In this document: positions 10,863-53,245 of the stretch, piece by piece
Numbering within the stretch: the stretch's first letter is position 1
Layout: each line of letters opens with the position of its first letter
The notes under the pieces: generated by a model
Told to the model about the DNA's origin: nothing
Databases searched by the model: none
What the model saw: only the letters and a program-made list of their open reading frames with translations
Made by a program: the position numbers and the translations under genes
Source of the DNA: Phalacrocorax aristotelis
Taxonomy: Eukaryota; Chordata; Aves; Suliformes; Phalacrocoracidae
Direction: 5' to 3'
Assembly: GCF_949628215.1 (NCBI RefSeq)
Contig: NC_134277.1
Span: 620,001-684,000, forward strand
Length of the DNA: 64,000 nt

Positions 10863-13800
10863 GCTGGTCATGTTTTCAGGCCAATGTAATTCAGAAGGAA
10901 ATTGTATCCATTTTAACAAATATTCACAAAAAGGTGCCTGAGACAAGGCAAAAAATGGAAAAAGAAGAAGAACAAGAGTGTTTGAGAAGGTAATGAGATT
11001 TTTTTTCCAAGATCCTCAATGAGCCAGTCTACTTCCAAGGAACTGAGATTTTTAATGTTTAATTGGGAACAGATTATAAAGTTACCTCATACAGGGAGGT
11101 ATCACTGGGTGTTTTAGAATTATTTCACACTGGGGGCTGGGGGGAAATCCATACCTTTTTTCTTGACCAGTGCAGAACTTGGCCATGTAACTTTTTTACT
11201 ATCCCAGAATTACCCACATCCTGCCACATCTCATCATGAGAGCCACAAAGAGAGATTAGAAACGCAAGCATGGAGTTTTGTATAAAAAAATTAAGACATG
11301 ATGTGTTAGCTGCCAACAATCCAGTCTAACAAATTCCATTAGAGGTACTTTTAATATTTTTTTTAGCAGCTTGACTGCACAATTTCCTTTCACAATTCTT
11401 GGACTTAATTTAAAAAGCAATTTGTCAGTTTGCTCCAGTATCTGCTTTTCCAGCGTTTAATATGTGGGTCAGATTACCAGCAGCTTTAAAATGTACAGCA
11501 GGGAATTTTAACATCCTCCTTCCCAACAGAGGGGATCAGGAAATTATCTTCCTTAGTTGTTCTGTTGTTTACAACTAGTGTACGAGGCCAGATCTTGTCC
11601 TTTTTTGGGGTTGTAATTGATTTATTTTTTCAAACTGGCTTCCTGCTTCTAGTGTCTTTAAAATACTTTATTGTTTTTAACAACTTCAGTGATTTGTTCA
11701 TCAAATTCCATCGCGAGTGTTTCATATCCATTGCTTGTTAGCCTATGTTCACTGGCTTCAATAGAATCCAATTATGAAATAATTTAGGCCAAGTCAAAAG
11801 AGCTCTTGAGGCATGCTGTTTAGCTAGATTGGTTTAGTTGCTTCTCTGGCCCTTTGGGTGGTTACGCTCGCTTTCTCATAATTCCGTTTCTGTAAGTCAT
11901 CCCTAAGCTAAATTCCATGAATTTGTAGTTGAGTTTTACTAAGCCACAGCAGTTTGCCTTTAAGATTCCACCTCACTGCAGTGGCTGTTGGTAGCATCCC
12001 ACAAGAAAAACAAGAAAGACTCTTGACTTTCTAGTAACAACGCTGAGCTCAACAATTGCATTAATGACAACTGAGCACTAATGACAACTCACCTTCTAAG
12101 CAAATACCCGCAGTAACTTTTCAAGTTGATCCTCACAGCTTTTCCAAAATCTGCATTAACCTTTTAATATGGAAAAAGCCTAAGAAAGCTTCAACTCCAA
12201 TGGATAAAATTACACTAACCTAGTGTTAGGCCCTTTGTCTTTAGGACAGCAACAAGCAAAAAAATATAACCAAGTATGAGCACACGCAGAATGGTATGAG
12301 GAAGCCTGCAAGACAGTCCAACGTAACTGGATTGTAAAGGTGTTAGATCTTGAAAGGTCTAAAAAGAGCATCAGCTACTCCTGTAACTCATTGAACGAGA
12401 GCTGCAATGTCTGGGCTGTGATAGAAGACAGTAAATGAAAATGAGTAAATGAAAATGAGAAGATCAGATTTCTCTGGGATGTTTCTCTGGGATGAAATGG
12501 GATGTTCTACCAGAATTACAGCAAGACTTAATTGCTTGCACTTGTTGAAGACTGAGCAGTTTTCAGTCTCAAAAAACAGAATCTCTGCGTGTGTGTGTAT
12601 TTTAATACAGTATTTTAATGATTTTAGGAACTTCACTTGGGAAAGAGACATATTTAAGGATGGGCAACGGGGGTGTCTTTTTTCCTAGAGCAACACTGAC
12701 ACAGTCCCTCAGAGGGTGCTGACCCCTCAGCACCTTTTCTGATCACCTCTAAACTTGCTAACGAGTTTCGAATAAACTCATCAGAGTAATTTAAAAACTG
12801 CAGAGACACCAAGTTCTCACGTGGAAACGAGGAGTAAAACCAGCCCCCCTTGCAGTGGCGTGGGCTCGAGCGGTCTGGCCACAGCAGTTACAGGGTGATT
12901 TTCATGGCTTTTGCACTGCTCACCCTCCGTTGTACAGCTGACGGCAAGGGATGTGGGCTGAAGAGAGGTTAACGGAGGAGCAGCAGTTCAGGGGATACGG
13001 CTGGGGAAAATACATAGATTTTTAGGTGTCTAGATGAAGATCTGAGCTATGCCGGGTGGTGGATGGGGCAGGAATACGGCGAGGAGCTGCAATGGTTATG
13101 CAGCAGTTTGGTTAACTGGAGGGCAATAGGCGGCAGGCTTTTCTGTTAGTTCTGCTGGATGTGGTATTTTTAAGTTGTTTTTTTTTCAGAACAGAAATAG
13201 ATTGTTAGATAAACAAAGCTCAGGAACCAAAAAAAGAAAACTCCAAATCCTATCTGTGGTTTTATCTTCATTTTATAGTTACAAGGAGTGATAAACTGTA
13301 TTTAGACCTTGTCTAAAACCAGCCTTTGCAGCATCTCTTCAGTTACCTGGAAAAGAGACTACAAAGTAATCCTAGTAAAAATACTGTGATCAGTAGGAAG
13401 CAAGTAGAGAACTATAATTAAACGATCATGCTTTAGCTGGCTTGACATATTCTCTACAAAGTCATTGTATTACAGCAATTTTCCATTCTAAGCCCCCAGA
13501 AACTAATTGCTTTACTTGTTACTTAACGGATGACTTTGGAATTATTATGCCAGCTTTCTAAACTAAGCCCTAATAATGGCCTAAGTTACTCCCCTTATTT
13601 TAACACTTTCTTTTCTTGTCCTTGTTCTTATCTGTAGGCGCTGCAGGGGGATGAAGATTACCTGTTAACCCTTCGTCCTTCAGAGTCCACAGAAATAACC
13701 AGACTTGATGCCCCCCATCTTCGGAACAAAGGTGCAGCAGCTGGAGACCCCTGAGCAACCGCTGCAGATGCAAATTGTTTATATTCTTTGCCACTTCCTC

Positions 13801-15399
13801 CCATCCCACGTGCGTCCTTCAGTCTGCCTTACCTAGACTTTTGGTTCTGCGAGCAGGCAGATAAATTTTAGGGAAATTCCAGTTTGACACACTCTTCCCT
13901 TTAGACGACTTCCTTTCCACCATGTTTTGGCTCGTGTCCTTTGTACAACCGATACGAAGATAGCTGCGGCCCACAGACCACAGCAAGAAACAGAGACGTT
14001 CTGTAAGCTTAAATCATCCTGGGCATCTCAACTCTTCTCGGTAAAGAAAGCTTTTAAGAACATTTTCAAATGTCATTTCAATCTCACCAAAACGAAAGCT
14101 TTTCTTGGGACTAGCACTCTGAAAGGTTTATTTTATAAATCTGCGGATGATACAAAAAATCGCAGCGAATGGAAAAGGCCAGAAAAACAGGTGAAGAACA
14201 CCGCATGCAAATAAGCTGTGACTTAATTGCTAAAACCACGTTGAGTTTAGTGTTAAATGTCCACACTGAACTTAAGACTTTCGAATTTTCCATAATTCTA
14301 AGCCTACCTTTTCCCACGTTTGCCTTGCCATTGCCACAGAAGCAGAAATCCGAAATCGGCAGAAATTGGCACACCCAGACGACAACTGTTTTTCCCTCAT
14401 AAATTAAGCTTCCCTCACCTCATCGCGCATTTTCCACTGACCATTAATGAAGCTCGCTGTTGCACCCACGCCATTTCAGCCGTGTGCGGGAAGCAAGGAC
14501 ACATTTTGGCTCGTTGTTGACAAGGACCCAAGCATTAGAAGGCCTTGCACACTCCTGCTGCCCTTGCAGGACAGCACCGAAAAGTGAGGAAACACCGTGA
14601 GACGTCCACGCTACTTCACAGGTCGCCACTCGGTACCTTTGGGCAGCGCCTGGAACCGCACAGAAGCGTTCAATTAGGCGACTGCTACAAACCAGGGCTT
14701 TAATAACGCAGGGGACGAACGTGGCTTCTCTTTGCTTACGTTAGGATTCCTCCAGCACGAAGCGGCGGTGAGCCCAGTGCTGTGACCGAGGCGGAACTAG
14801 CCCCGTCCAGTTTTAGTCCGCAGCAAGCCTGCTCCAGGACAGCGGGCACTGCAGCGTTCAGCAGATCCAACTCGAACCACTAAGTGAGTATTTAAGATCA
14901 GGAGTGAGTTTCTACCTAGAGACACACATGGCAAGTTGGTTAAATATTAACATGGTTGTTAAGGCCGGCAGCTGCTTAATATTAATGATGTGCGTGGCTT
15001 CCCCAGAATCAGGGACATCACACGCAGCACAGTGTTATTTTATTCAGCCTGGCTATTGGACTGCCCATGGGAGAGCTCTGTGTTTTCCTGCTCCCAGCAA
15101 AGACTGAGGCTGAGCTTAAGTCCAGGATAGGTTTATTGCTTCTAAGCCCACGGGTGCTCAGCTCAGGCAGCTCTTCTCCCTGCTGCACGACCCCGCAGGA
15201 ACGGCACCGACCCCCAGGCTCTACACCCGGCCTGGGACGGTCCACCTTGCCCTTCGGGAAACCGAGCGGGAGTTAGGCCTGGCCTGCAGCCTTTCCCAGT
15301 GTCCCGGTCCGGCCTAGCGTCTCCGGAGAGCCAGGCCTTGCTGCTCCCTGCTCAGGGCCACGCACTGCGCTGAGGTGGAGGAGGCGGCATAAACGGGCG

Positions 15400-15660
15400 G
15401 GGGATAAACCCACCGAGAGCCCGGGCCCGGGCCCCCGCAGGCCGCCCCCTCATTGGCTGCAGCCGTTGCCATGGGGACAGGCCCCGCCACTCCGCCCGGC
15501 CTCGCACTCTCGTAGCGGGGGCGGGGGCACGGGGAAAAGCGGGAGGTTTCACATCCGGGCTAAAGAGCGGAAGAGATGGCGCCGGGAGCGGGGGGGTGCC
15601 CCGGAAGCGGATCGCGGGGGCTCCTGGGAGTTGTAGTCCGAGCGGCGGCGGACCGGCGGC
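15400..15660 (+). promoter_or_regulatory. DHX30 upstream CpG-island promoter
   Basis: The region is strongly CpG-rich, and the island continues to about 16300. It contains an inverted CCAAT box (ATTGG at 15452-15456), an ETS-type CCGGAAG at 15601-15607 and a ZNF143/Staf-type motif CTGGGAGTTGTAGT at about 15624-15637. There is no obvious TATA box. It lies just upstream of a non-coding exon with a consensus donor, so this is the likely promoter for the DHX30 transcript that starts translation in the exon at 19406. Confidence 0.7.
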
Positions 15661-15680
15661 GGAGAGTTGCTCGGGAGGAG
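15600..15680 (+). other. DHX30: DHX30 non-coding first exon (5' UTR)
   Basis: The exon ends at CTCGGGAGGAG|GTGAGTG, with the donor at 15681. The transcription start is not fixed by the sequence and is placed near 15600 by the promoter motifs. The next exon in this transcript is most simply 19406-19457, which begins with untranslated bases and contains the start codon. Confidence 0.6.
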
Positions 15681-18600
15681 GTGAGTGTCGGGGAGCGGGA
15701 CCGGCGCCGCTCCGCCCGCGGCAGATGATCGGGCAGCGCGGTGCGTGGGGGGACAGCTGCCCGCAACCCGCGGTCGAGGCCCGGGACGGGGGGCGGCGAG
15801 GCCTGAGGAAGAAGGGGAAGGATGGCTCCGAGACGGAGCCGGGCGGGGGGACCGGGGCCGGGGGGCGGCGGCGGCGGGGCCGAGCGGAGCGGAGCCCAGC
15901 CCCGGAGCCGGTGTGGGGGGGCGGCGGCCAAGCCCCGGCGCGGTGCCCGCCCCGGGGGGCGGGAGCCTCGGCCCGAGGGGAGCCCCGGCCCGCGGGAAGG
16001 GGCCCTGCGGGGGCCGGGGCCTGAGCGGGCGGGCCGGGGCGGGCGGGGACGCCCCGCCGACGGGGCACCGGGCGTGGGCTGCTCCCCCCGGGGGGCGCGG
16101 CGGGGAGCGGAGCCGGCCGGGGCGCGGAGCCGGCTGGCCGAGGTCCGCCGCCGCCTCTCCTCCCCTCGGGGCTTGGGCGAGGGGCGGCGGGCAGAGCCCC
16201 GGCTGGAGGGGGATCTGAGCCCCGCTTCGGGGAACGGCGCCGGGCCAGTCGGGGGCGGCCTTGGGGAGCTGGGCTCCCCCTGGTTGTCTGGTCTGTGCCG
16301 TGGGGAAGCCTTCGGTCCTCTTACAGAGCCGTTCTCTGGCATGGCTTGCAGCCCTTTTCTTACTTTGTCTCTCCTTTACCTTCCTGTAACTGATTCTGTT
16401 GTCACCATTTCCCCCCCCGTGGCCATTGGCACTGTGATGCTGGGCTGCCCCTTTTACTCCACAACGCTTGGTCTCATCCCAAGAGCATCCAACGCCCGGT
16501 GCTGCCTCTAGCACTTTATTGTCCCCCCTTCCAGCCTGTCATGAGTTCGGCAACGGGAATCCTGCAGAATTGGGATTGGTAAAGAAAGGTTTCTTGCACA
16601 GATCCACTGCTCCTTTGGCCCAAATAGCAGGAAGTCAAACTGTTCCGCTTTGCACAGACCCCAGCATAGGTGATCCTTGCGGGTGAGTGATACGTAAGAC
16701 AGCGCAATTTCTCCTTTGTTCTCACGACAAAGCAGTTGGGGCATAACCTCTTTGTACGCTGCTGGAATATCACGTTAGACAGTAACGAGAAATTCTGTGA
16801 CATTCGCTGCATCTTGATGTACTTGCTTCTTGGGGTTGTGGTTTCTTCTCTTAAGTGTGTGTAGCTGTTTTCAAGTGGATTAAGGAAACCCAGCAAAGAC
16901 TCAATTCCCAGGCCTTTGAGGTTTTATCTAACAGTTTCCAGTGCCACGCTTGCAGGTTTCACTCTGCCTCTGCAGTGGGGGCATTAAGTCTATTGCGAAC
17001 AAACTTGTAGTGTTTCTTTTGCCGTCTGGGATTCTAGTACTTGCCAAGCGTGAGGCATCATGCGCTCTGCAGTCTGACGGCGTGATCGTGCATGGTTGAG
17101 TCTCATCCCAAATGTACCATTGCCTTGTCTGTAAGAGTCCTGTGTCATCATATTTCACCTCTCCGTAAATCCGGGGTCCTGTCCGCATCTCTCTCCTGTC
17201 ATCAGAGCCTGACAAAGTCTATTTTGAACCTTCCAGTGTGTCCCCCGTTCAATGACATTCCGTTCCGTGAACAGCTGCCAGAGTTGGGCACCTTTTGTGC
17301 GGTTTTTTGGTATCTGGATCTTCAACAAAAACCCGGATTTCCACCAGGCTGCTGGCTGTGCTAAAACAGGTGGTCCCCAGTTCAGGATTGATCCTCTGTC
17401 TCCAGATCCACCAGGTCTGGTCCTGAGTAATCCAGTGATGATGCCCCAGAGCCTGATCTCTTAATGACCTGTGCCTTAAACCTAAGCTTATCTATCCAAG
17501 CTCTTCTCTCTCTGCTTTGACCATGTTCCTACTGGATGCTCAGGCTTGAAGTACTCATATTCCTCTGTGTCATTTAAAAGGGATCCCTCATCAGGAGCTG
17601 GATTCTGCCCATGGACCTCACCTGGATTGTTTCACCTCTCCATGCCTTCATTCTCTTCTGTGTCCTGTCCCCGCTCCCACCTGGTCTGACTCGAGCTGTT
17701 TCAGACTCTGGTCCGCTGTTGGTTGCACAGTGAGGGTCCCCATCTCAACTGGGGCTTGCTACAAGTCTTGCTTGTCGGCAGGGCACTCAGTTGCTAACCT
17801 TGTAATCCCTCTCACGTAGGGTTTTCAATTTTCTTTTTCTGGGTCTTGAGCAGAAACGACCGTTTTCTTCAACTTTGTCTTGCATTTATTTTTGGAAGCG
17901 CCCTTCTGCCCATCCCAGTGTAGGCGAGATGTTCTTTGTTCTCTTTTCCACTCGTCTGTGCTCTGGAGGGAAGCCTTGCAGTTTCTCTGCCTGAATGGTA
18001 TGTTGCCCCAGAACATGGTTGTAGACTAACTTCCCTGTATTCTCTGGAATACTCTTAGTCTGTCTGCAAGCAGACAGCTTCCCCGTTTTTGTCATGCTTA
18101 AAAATCTGGGAGGAAAATGTGGTTGACACCTCCATGGCTTAGATTTAAGAATACATTGCAACATTCCCTGTCACCCTCCTGGCTGTATCTCTCCGATGAC
18201 TTCAGAGTGTTCAAGGACTTCCTCTTTTGTGCCAGAGTAATATTGGACTCGTATCATTTATCAGAAATACTGTTGGCTTTAAGATGGTTTGTGCCTCGAC
18301 TGAGATGATTGCTGCGTGAAGGAGGCACTGGTCTGCTCCTTGCGCTTTCAGTTTGCATTCCTCCCGTGACTGAGCTCCATGGTTGAAGCTTCAGCATTAA
18401 GAATCTTGCTCGACGACCACAAAAGAGTTTTCTAACTTTGTTCAGTGTGGTCAGTTAGTTGTACCAAGGATCTTTTCCTCTACCATCTTGATAATTACTA
18501 CCGCATGTATGGTTTTTCATTTTTAAACAAGTCAAGCAACCATGTTTTTATGTATTTAAGACAAAGTGTGGACTCGTCAGCAGCGGCAGGGTTGGTTTTA

Positions 18601-19405
18601 TGTGCCCGTAGGGAAGTGACCTGCTGAACCAGGTGTCATGTCCACAGAGTTCTGCTCTGAAAGCGGTGTTGTTTGAGGCCTCATTTGCTGTTGCTGAAGT
18701 AAACAGTAATTTTGTCGTTAGTTTCACTGGAAGCAAAAATGGACTGTTTGAAAGTATAATAACTGTAGGATATTAATTGTGCGCACAGGAATGTCCATTA
18801 ATATGCGTAGTTAACCTTAGCTTGTGTAAGTGAGGACCCTCCCCCATCTGACCCAAATTTATTAGAAAATCCTTGTTACTTTGTTTTCAAGAATGCCTAA
18901 AATGTATTCACTATTCAGCACCACAGATAAAGCACCCCAAAACAAAGTTGATTTTTTTCTTCTTATTTGAGTGAAAGCTATTTTAATAAGGAAATAGAAA
19001 GTTTAACGTAATTTTAGGAAAGAATGTTATCAAAAGTACATATTTCTTCTCTTGTTTTGCTTTATAAAGGGGGGAGTAATGGCAGTGGTTTACCTACTTC
19101 TGGCATTCTGACTTAAAAAGGTTTTAAAAAATATCCCCCAGATGTCCAAAACCAATGAACCGCTGGAGAAGCCCCTTCCTCCCTTTGGGTGCAGAGCTGC
19201 CCGTTGTAACAGGGTAGCAAATAAGGCCCACAGGGTTTGGATGAAACAGGCAGAATATGAACACCAAGGTGAAATTTGCTGAAGACTGTCAGCTTTGTCT
19301 TGTGCTAAAGACGGCTAGTTTCAGAAGTGCTAAGTGCTTGAAACATCTCAAAGGAAATATTAATTCTAATTTCCTGTTTCTTTTTGCTACCTCTTGCATT
19401 TCTAG
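15681..19405 (+). other. DHX30: DHX30 intron 1
   Basis: The intron starts GTGAGTG and ends TTTCTAG. The first ~600 bases are the rest of the CpG island. Beyond that the sequence is pyrimidine-rich with no recognised exon, repeat family or RNA gene. Confidence 0.6.
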
Positions 19406-19426
19406 GAATCAACCCTTTTCACTGTG

Positions 19427-49717
<30,291 letters not shown>

Positions 49718-49806
49718 GCAGAGCTGGAGGATTGTGTGGGGACTTGTAATTTGTATAAAGATGTTCACAAATGTTTATTTAAATAAAGTTCTATTTATCC
49801 CTTGTG
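49718..49806 (+). other. DHX30: DHX30 short 3' UTR
   Basis: This AT-rich stretch of about 90 bases has AATAAA at 49782-49787. Cleavage is expected about 15-25 bases later. Confidence 0.8.
49782..49787 (+). terminator. DHX30: DHX30 polyadenylation signal
   Basis: AATAAA lies 65 bases after the DHX30 stop, within TATTTAAATAAAGTTC. It is followed by a TG-containing stretch (CCCTTGTGAAG) that suits a downstream element. Confidence 0.85.
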
Positions 49807-50654
49807 AAGTCATCTCTCTCCATCCTAGAAGATTAATGTTGTCTGAATCTCCTGCTGTCGGCTCCGTGCATGGTCACCGCGGAGGAAGAACCAGCGCAGT
49901 ACCGCCTGGAATGGACTGGAAGTGCCGATGGACCCTGACGTGAGCTTCGCGGGCGCCCACCTCCTCCGCTTCTGCCAGCGTCAGTCCCTGAACTGGAAAG
50001 CAAGGACGCGGCTGCTGCGGGCCGTCCTCTGCCCCATCCCCACAGGGCCGGGCTGGAGCAGCTCTGGTGCGAGAGCTACTCCCGGCTCAAGAGGAGGACG
50101 GATGTCCTGGCGTGCGGCTGTGCCTGCTCCGGGGGCAGGGGCCGGGCAGGGCGTGGATCCAGCAGCTCTGGTGCAGGCGGCGAGCGGCGGCGTCCTCGCT
50201 CTCCCTACGCCGGGCGCCCCCAGGATGTCGGAGGAAGCCCCTGAAGGCACCGGACAGACGGACGTGACCTGACATTCCACGCGGGATCTCCGAGCCTCGC
50301 AGCGGGGCCCTGCCACCCCACAGCGCGAGCGCAGTCGTGGCGTTATGAGTGTGAGATGTGACTTGTCGTTCCGAATCTGCCTGTACTTTTTGTCCTCTTG
50401 CGTTGTTGGGTTTGTATTTTCCTTTTTTTTTTTTTAATTTCTTGTTCTCCCTACGTCAGGGAGGCTGGATCCCTGTAACTTGCGCACCACAGGACCTGAT
50501 GGTAGATGCCAGTCTGCCTGTGAGCGCTTTCTCCTGCGGGACGCCAGGAGCATAGGCACAAAATTCTTTGTTTTCTATGAACAGGGACCATATTTCTGTG
50601 GAAGGAGGATTGTGACAGGCGCATCGTTAAATGGGAAATCTGGAGTTTAACCCG

Positions 50655-50760
50655 ACCTTTGCCTTGGATTCCCTGTCAAATGAAGACAGTGACCTACCTC
50701 ACAGGGCTGTTGTGAGGCTTCATTGATGTTTGTAACGCATGCGAGCCCTCGGGCCGGACA
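50655..50760 (+). repeat. MIR SINE relic
   Basis: The core phrase CCTACCTCACAGGGCTGTTG followed by TGAGG (about 50692-50716) is a near match to the MIR segment cctacctcatagggttgttgtgagg. GTCAAATGAAGACAGTG lies upstream and a diverged ATTGATGTTTGTAACGC downstream. The orientation is plus. Confidence 0.8.
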
Positions 50761-51692
50761 GTGCGGGAGAGGAACGAGTCCTTCACACTCGGTTTGCGGG
50801 CGCCGGGGGGTCGCGAAGGGGTTGTGCCCGCGCGGGGTGGACGCGTTGCAGGGCAGCGAGTGGTGCTGGAGGGAGGGGCGGCTGCTGCTTTCCTCAGCAG
50901 CTGAGCAAAAGGGAGTTGCAGGGCCCGGGATCATTTGTTTTTTATTCACTATTTCTTACGCTCTTTGTATGTAAAATCGATGCGAGGTTTGCCCGTGCCG
51001 GCCGGGGCGTGCTGTGCCGCGCTCCGCTGGGTCGTGGAAACGCGTTGGCCGAGCGCGGGTGCGAGGCTGAGGCTGTTTCTGCGTGTGGGAACGACGGCAA
51101 AGGGGCTCCTGCCCCGGCCGCGTCTGCCCCATGCTCGGGACAGGAGCCGCCCGCTGCGGGGGCCGCCCGGTGCTTCTCCCGATTCTTCTCTACTAAGATT
51201 TAATTTACTTGTCATGGGCTTTAATTAACGGAGCTGTGGCCTCTGTCACCTGAACTGATGTACTGTAGCGGGGTGTGTGCGGGAGCCCCACGGCTCAGCG
51301 GCTGTGGGTGGGAAGCACAAGGGTGGGGGGCTGTGGGGGCTCGTGGCCGCCGCCAGCAGTGGGAGCCGGGGCCGGAGGCCTTTCTGCTCCCCCGGGCTGT
51401 GGCGGCCGAGGCAGCGCGGGGCCCTCGCAGCCCTGCAGCCTGTGTTCACTCAGAGCTGTTCATCTTCATTTCACTTGCTTGAGGTTGTCACGATTATTTG
51501 ACCAGTGTTTGTTTCTTTTGGCCTGTATAATGGGCAGTATGGTTTTCCCTTCCAGCAGGTTTAAAAAAAAAAAAAAAAAAAAGAAAAAAAAAGACTAAGC
51601 TATTGTCTAAATGGTTCAGAACTAGTGTGATATTGGGATACTTCAGTGGCTGTTATGTGATACTGGATCTTTTTACAACATAGATTAAAGAC

Positions 51693-51698
51693 AATAAA
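51693..51698 (+). terminator. Possible distal plus-strand polyadenylation signal
   Basis: AATAAA lies in an AT-rich stretch that reads like the end of a 3' UTR, about 1.9 kb past the first DHX30 signal. It could serve a longer DHX30 3' end, or it may not be used at all. Confidence 0.35.
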
Positions 51699-52732
51699 AA
51701 GGGATAGAGTAGTAACTGCCTCTGTCCTCTTCATTCTTTGTTTTTGCTATTGATTTCAATAGCTGAGCCAAGCCTGACGCCCGTCGTTTTCTCACTCCCA
51801 TTCCTGGGCTGGGGAGGCGCAGGGGTGAGGGGGTGGCCCTGGCGGGCTGCGCTGACCCCGAGCCCCTCAGCCCCGCGCAGGTGGGGTCCGGCACGGAGAG
51901 GGTGCAGCTGCTGGGGGCCGCACAGGTGGGAGCCGCGTGGGGAGGGCTGCCGGGGCTGGCAGTGCTGCAGAAAGGCCGCAGCGTCAGTTAAAGCCTGCAC
52001 GAGTGAGAAGTGAGCTGGGGGGTCACAGCAGCTCTGGGGGTACCCCAGAGCCCATCCTGGTCGGGGGAACCAGCGCAGCTGTGGCTGCCAGAGGTCAGGG
52101 ATGGCCACAATGGGACTGGGGAAGGGGGGGAGGAGGTGGCTGCTGCTGCTCTGGGCACAGGGACTGGGGTGACGCCTCCCTGGGCTGCCGGTGGCCCTGG
52201 GTCTAACCCTTGGCACGGGCATGGCTGCTTGGGATCTCGGCAGAGCCACGGTAGGGAAAATCCTGAAACAAAAATGTTCTTTTTTTTCAAGTGATCCAGG
52301 GGCACTGCTGCCAGGCGGTGCTGGCCCCTCAGGGCCCCCCTTTAGCTTCCCCTGGGGCTGGGCCTGGCCGTTGCTGGAAAAGGAGCCCTGGTGCCAGGGC
52401 AAGCTCCGTGTGTGTCTGTGCCTGTGGCGCTGCCCGCAGTGGCCGTGCTGCTCTGTGCCCGGGCTCCCCTCGGCAGCCACCAGGGGCTCGTGTTGGCCAT
52501 GGGGCTGGGGCCCCCGGGGCTGCCCACCCCTCTGAGCCCAGCCTGGGGGTGCAAAGCCAGGGACGGGGGAATCCTCCAGTGGCTGAAGACACTGGAGACA
52601 ACAAAACTCCATCACGTCTTCCTCTGCCACTGGTAGGACATCGGGGCCCCCAACTGTGCTGCCACCCCCACCCGGCCCTCCCAACTGCCCCCCACAAACT
52701 CACGCACAGGCTGAGGAGGAACATCTAGAAGC

Positions 52733-52738
52733 TTTATT
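52733..52738 (-). terminator. MAP4: Candidate distal MAP4 polyadenylation signal
   Basis: TTTATT on the plus strand gives AATAAA on the minus strand, within GTTGAAATAAAGCTTCTAG. It is the farthest good signal downstream of the MAP4 stop before the DHX30 3' end. Use of this site would give a 3' UTR of about 5.5 kb. Confidence 0.5.
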
Positions 52739-53080
52739 TCAACCCTTTACAATAGTAAGAATCACAACATCAAATCAGGAAATGTTGCTAAGGAGACGAC
52801 AGTCTTACAGCCCCTCGCAGGAGGGCGAGACAGAAAGGCAGGAGCAAACCAGTATGAATTCACCCCAAAGCAGGTGGGGCTCTGCCCGGCACCCCTGCCC
52901 ACAGAGCTGTTGTCTCAGGCCTTGCACCCATGCACTAACCTCCCCCATCCCTCGGCTCCCTCCCCTCAGCACCACCCGCTACGGCACAGGTACAGCGGTG
53001 TCACGCCCCAGCTGTGCCTCTCCTCGGGCAGCCGGTGCACCCACTGCCGCAGAGGAGACGGCGCTGCCCAGAATAATCCT

Positions 53081-53245
53081 ATGACACAAATAATAATAAT
53101 ACTACGTCACATTTAGAGAACATGTACACACTGCTCGCGCCTCACAACAGCCTGGTGAGGTAAGTAGTATCATCCCCACCTTGCAGATGGGGAAACTGAG
53201 GCAGAGAGGTTAAGTGACTGCCCGAGCCCTGGTCTCCAGCCACAC
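53081..53245 (-). repeat. MIR SINE relic
   Basis: The plus strand reads AATAATAATAATACTACGTC, then CTCACAACAGCCTGGTGAGG and ATGGGGAAACTGAGGCAGAG, then AGGTTAAGTGACTGCCC. This is the reverse complement of the MIR 3' half and core in the right order. It is unusually well preserved for a bird genome. Confidence 0.9.

Larger units (their letters stand above)
9000..15400. other. Intergenic region between the KANSL1-family gene and DHX30
   Basis: No coding exon is recognisable. Two CR1 tails lie at 9238-9515 and 10325-10862. The rest is AT-rich sequence with no open frame showing family resemblance. From about 14400 the CpG content rises towards the DHX30 promoter. Confidence 0.6.
49807..52714. 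other. Convergent intergenic region between DHX30 and MAP4
   Basis: The first 1.4 kb is GC-rich, with no coding family that I recognise. A MIR relic lies at about 50655-50760. An A run at 51563-51582 (interrupted, then continuing to 51592) precedes an AT-rich stretch with AATAAA at 51693-51698. The remainder to 52714 is GC-rich with no recognised element. Confidence 0.6.

Noticed and set aside
9000-15400. SMARCC1, expected upstream of DHX30 from human gene order
   Set aside because: No SMARCC1-like exon was recognised in the window. The gene next to DHX30 here is the KANSL1-family gene.
15549-16514. Minus-strand open frame of 321 residues and overlapping plus-strand frames in the DHX30 CpG island
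   Set aside because: Pro/Gly/Arg/Ala-rich composition, open in several frames at once, as expected from a CpG island with few stop codons. No recognisable family.
16400-18600. Possible unknown repeat in DHX30 intron 1 (pyrimidine-rich, many TCTC and CCTG phrases)
   Set aside because: No internal repetition, termini or family wording found. Treated as ordinary intron.
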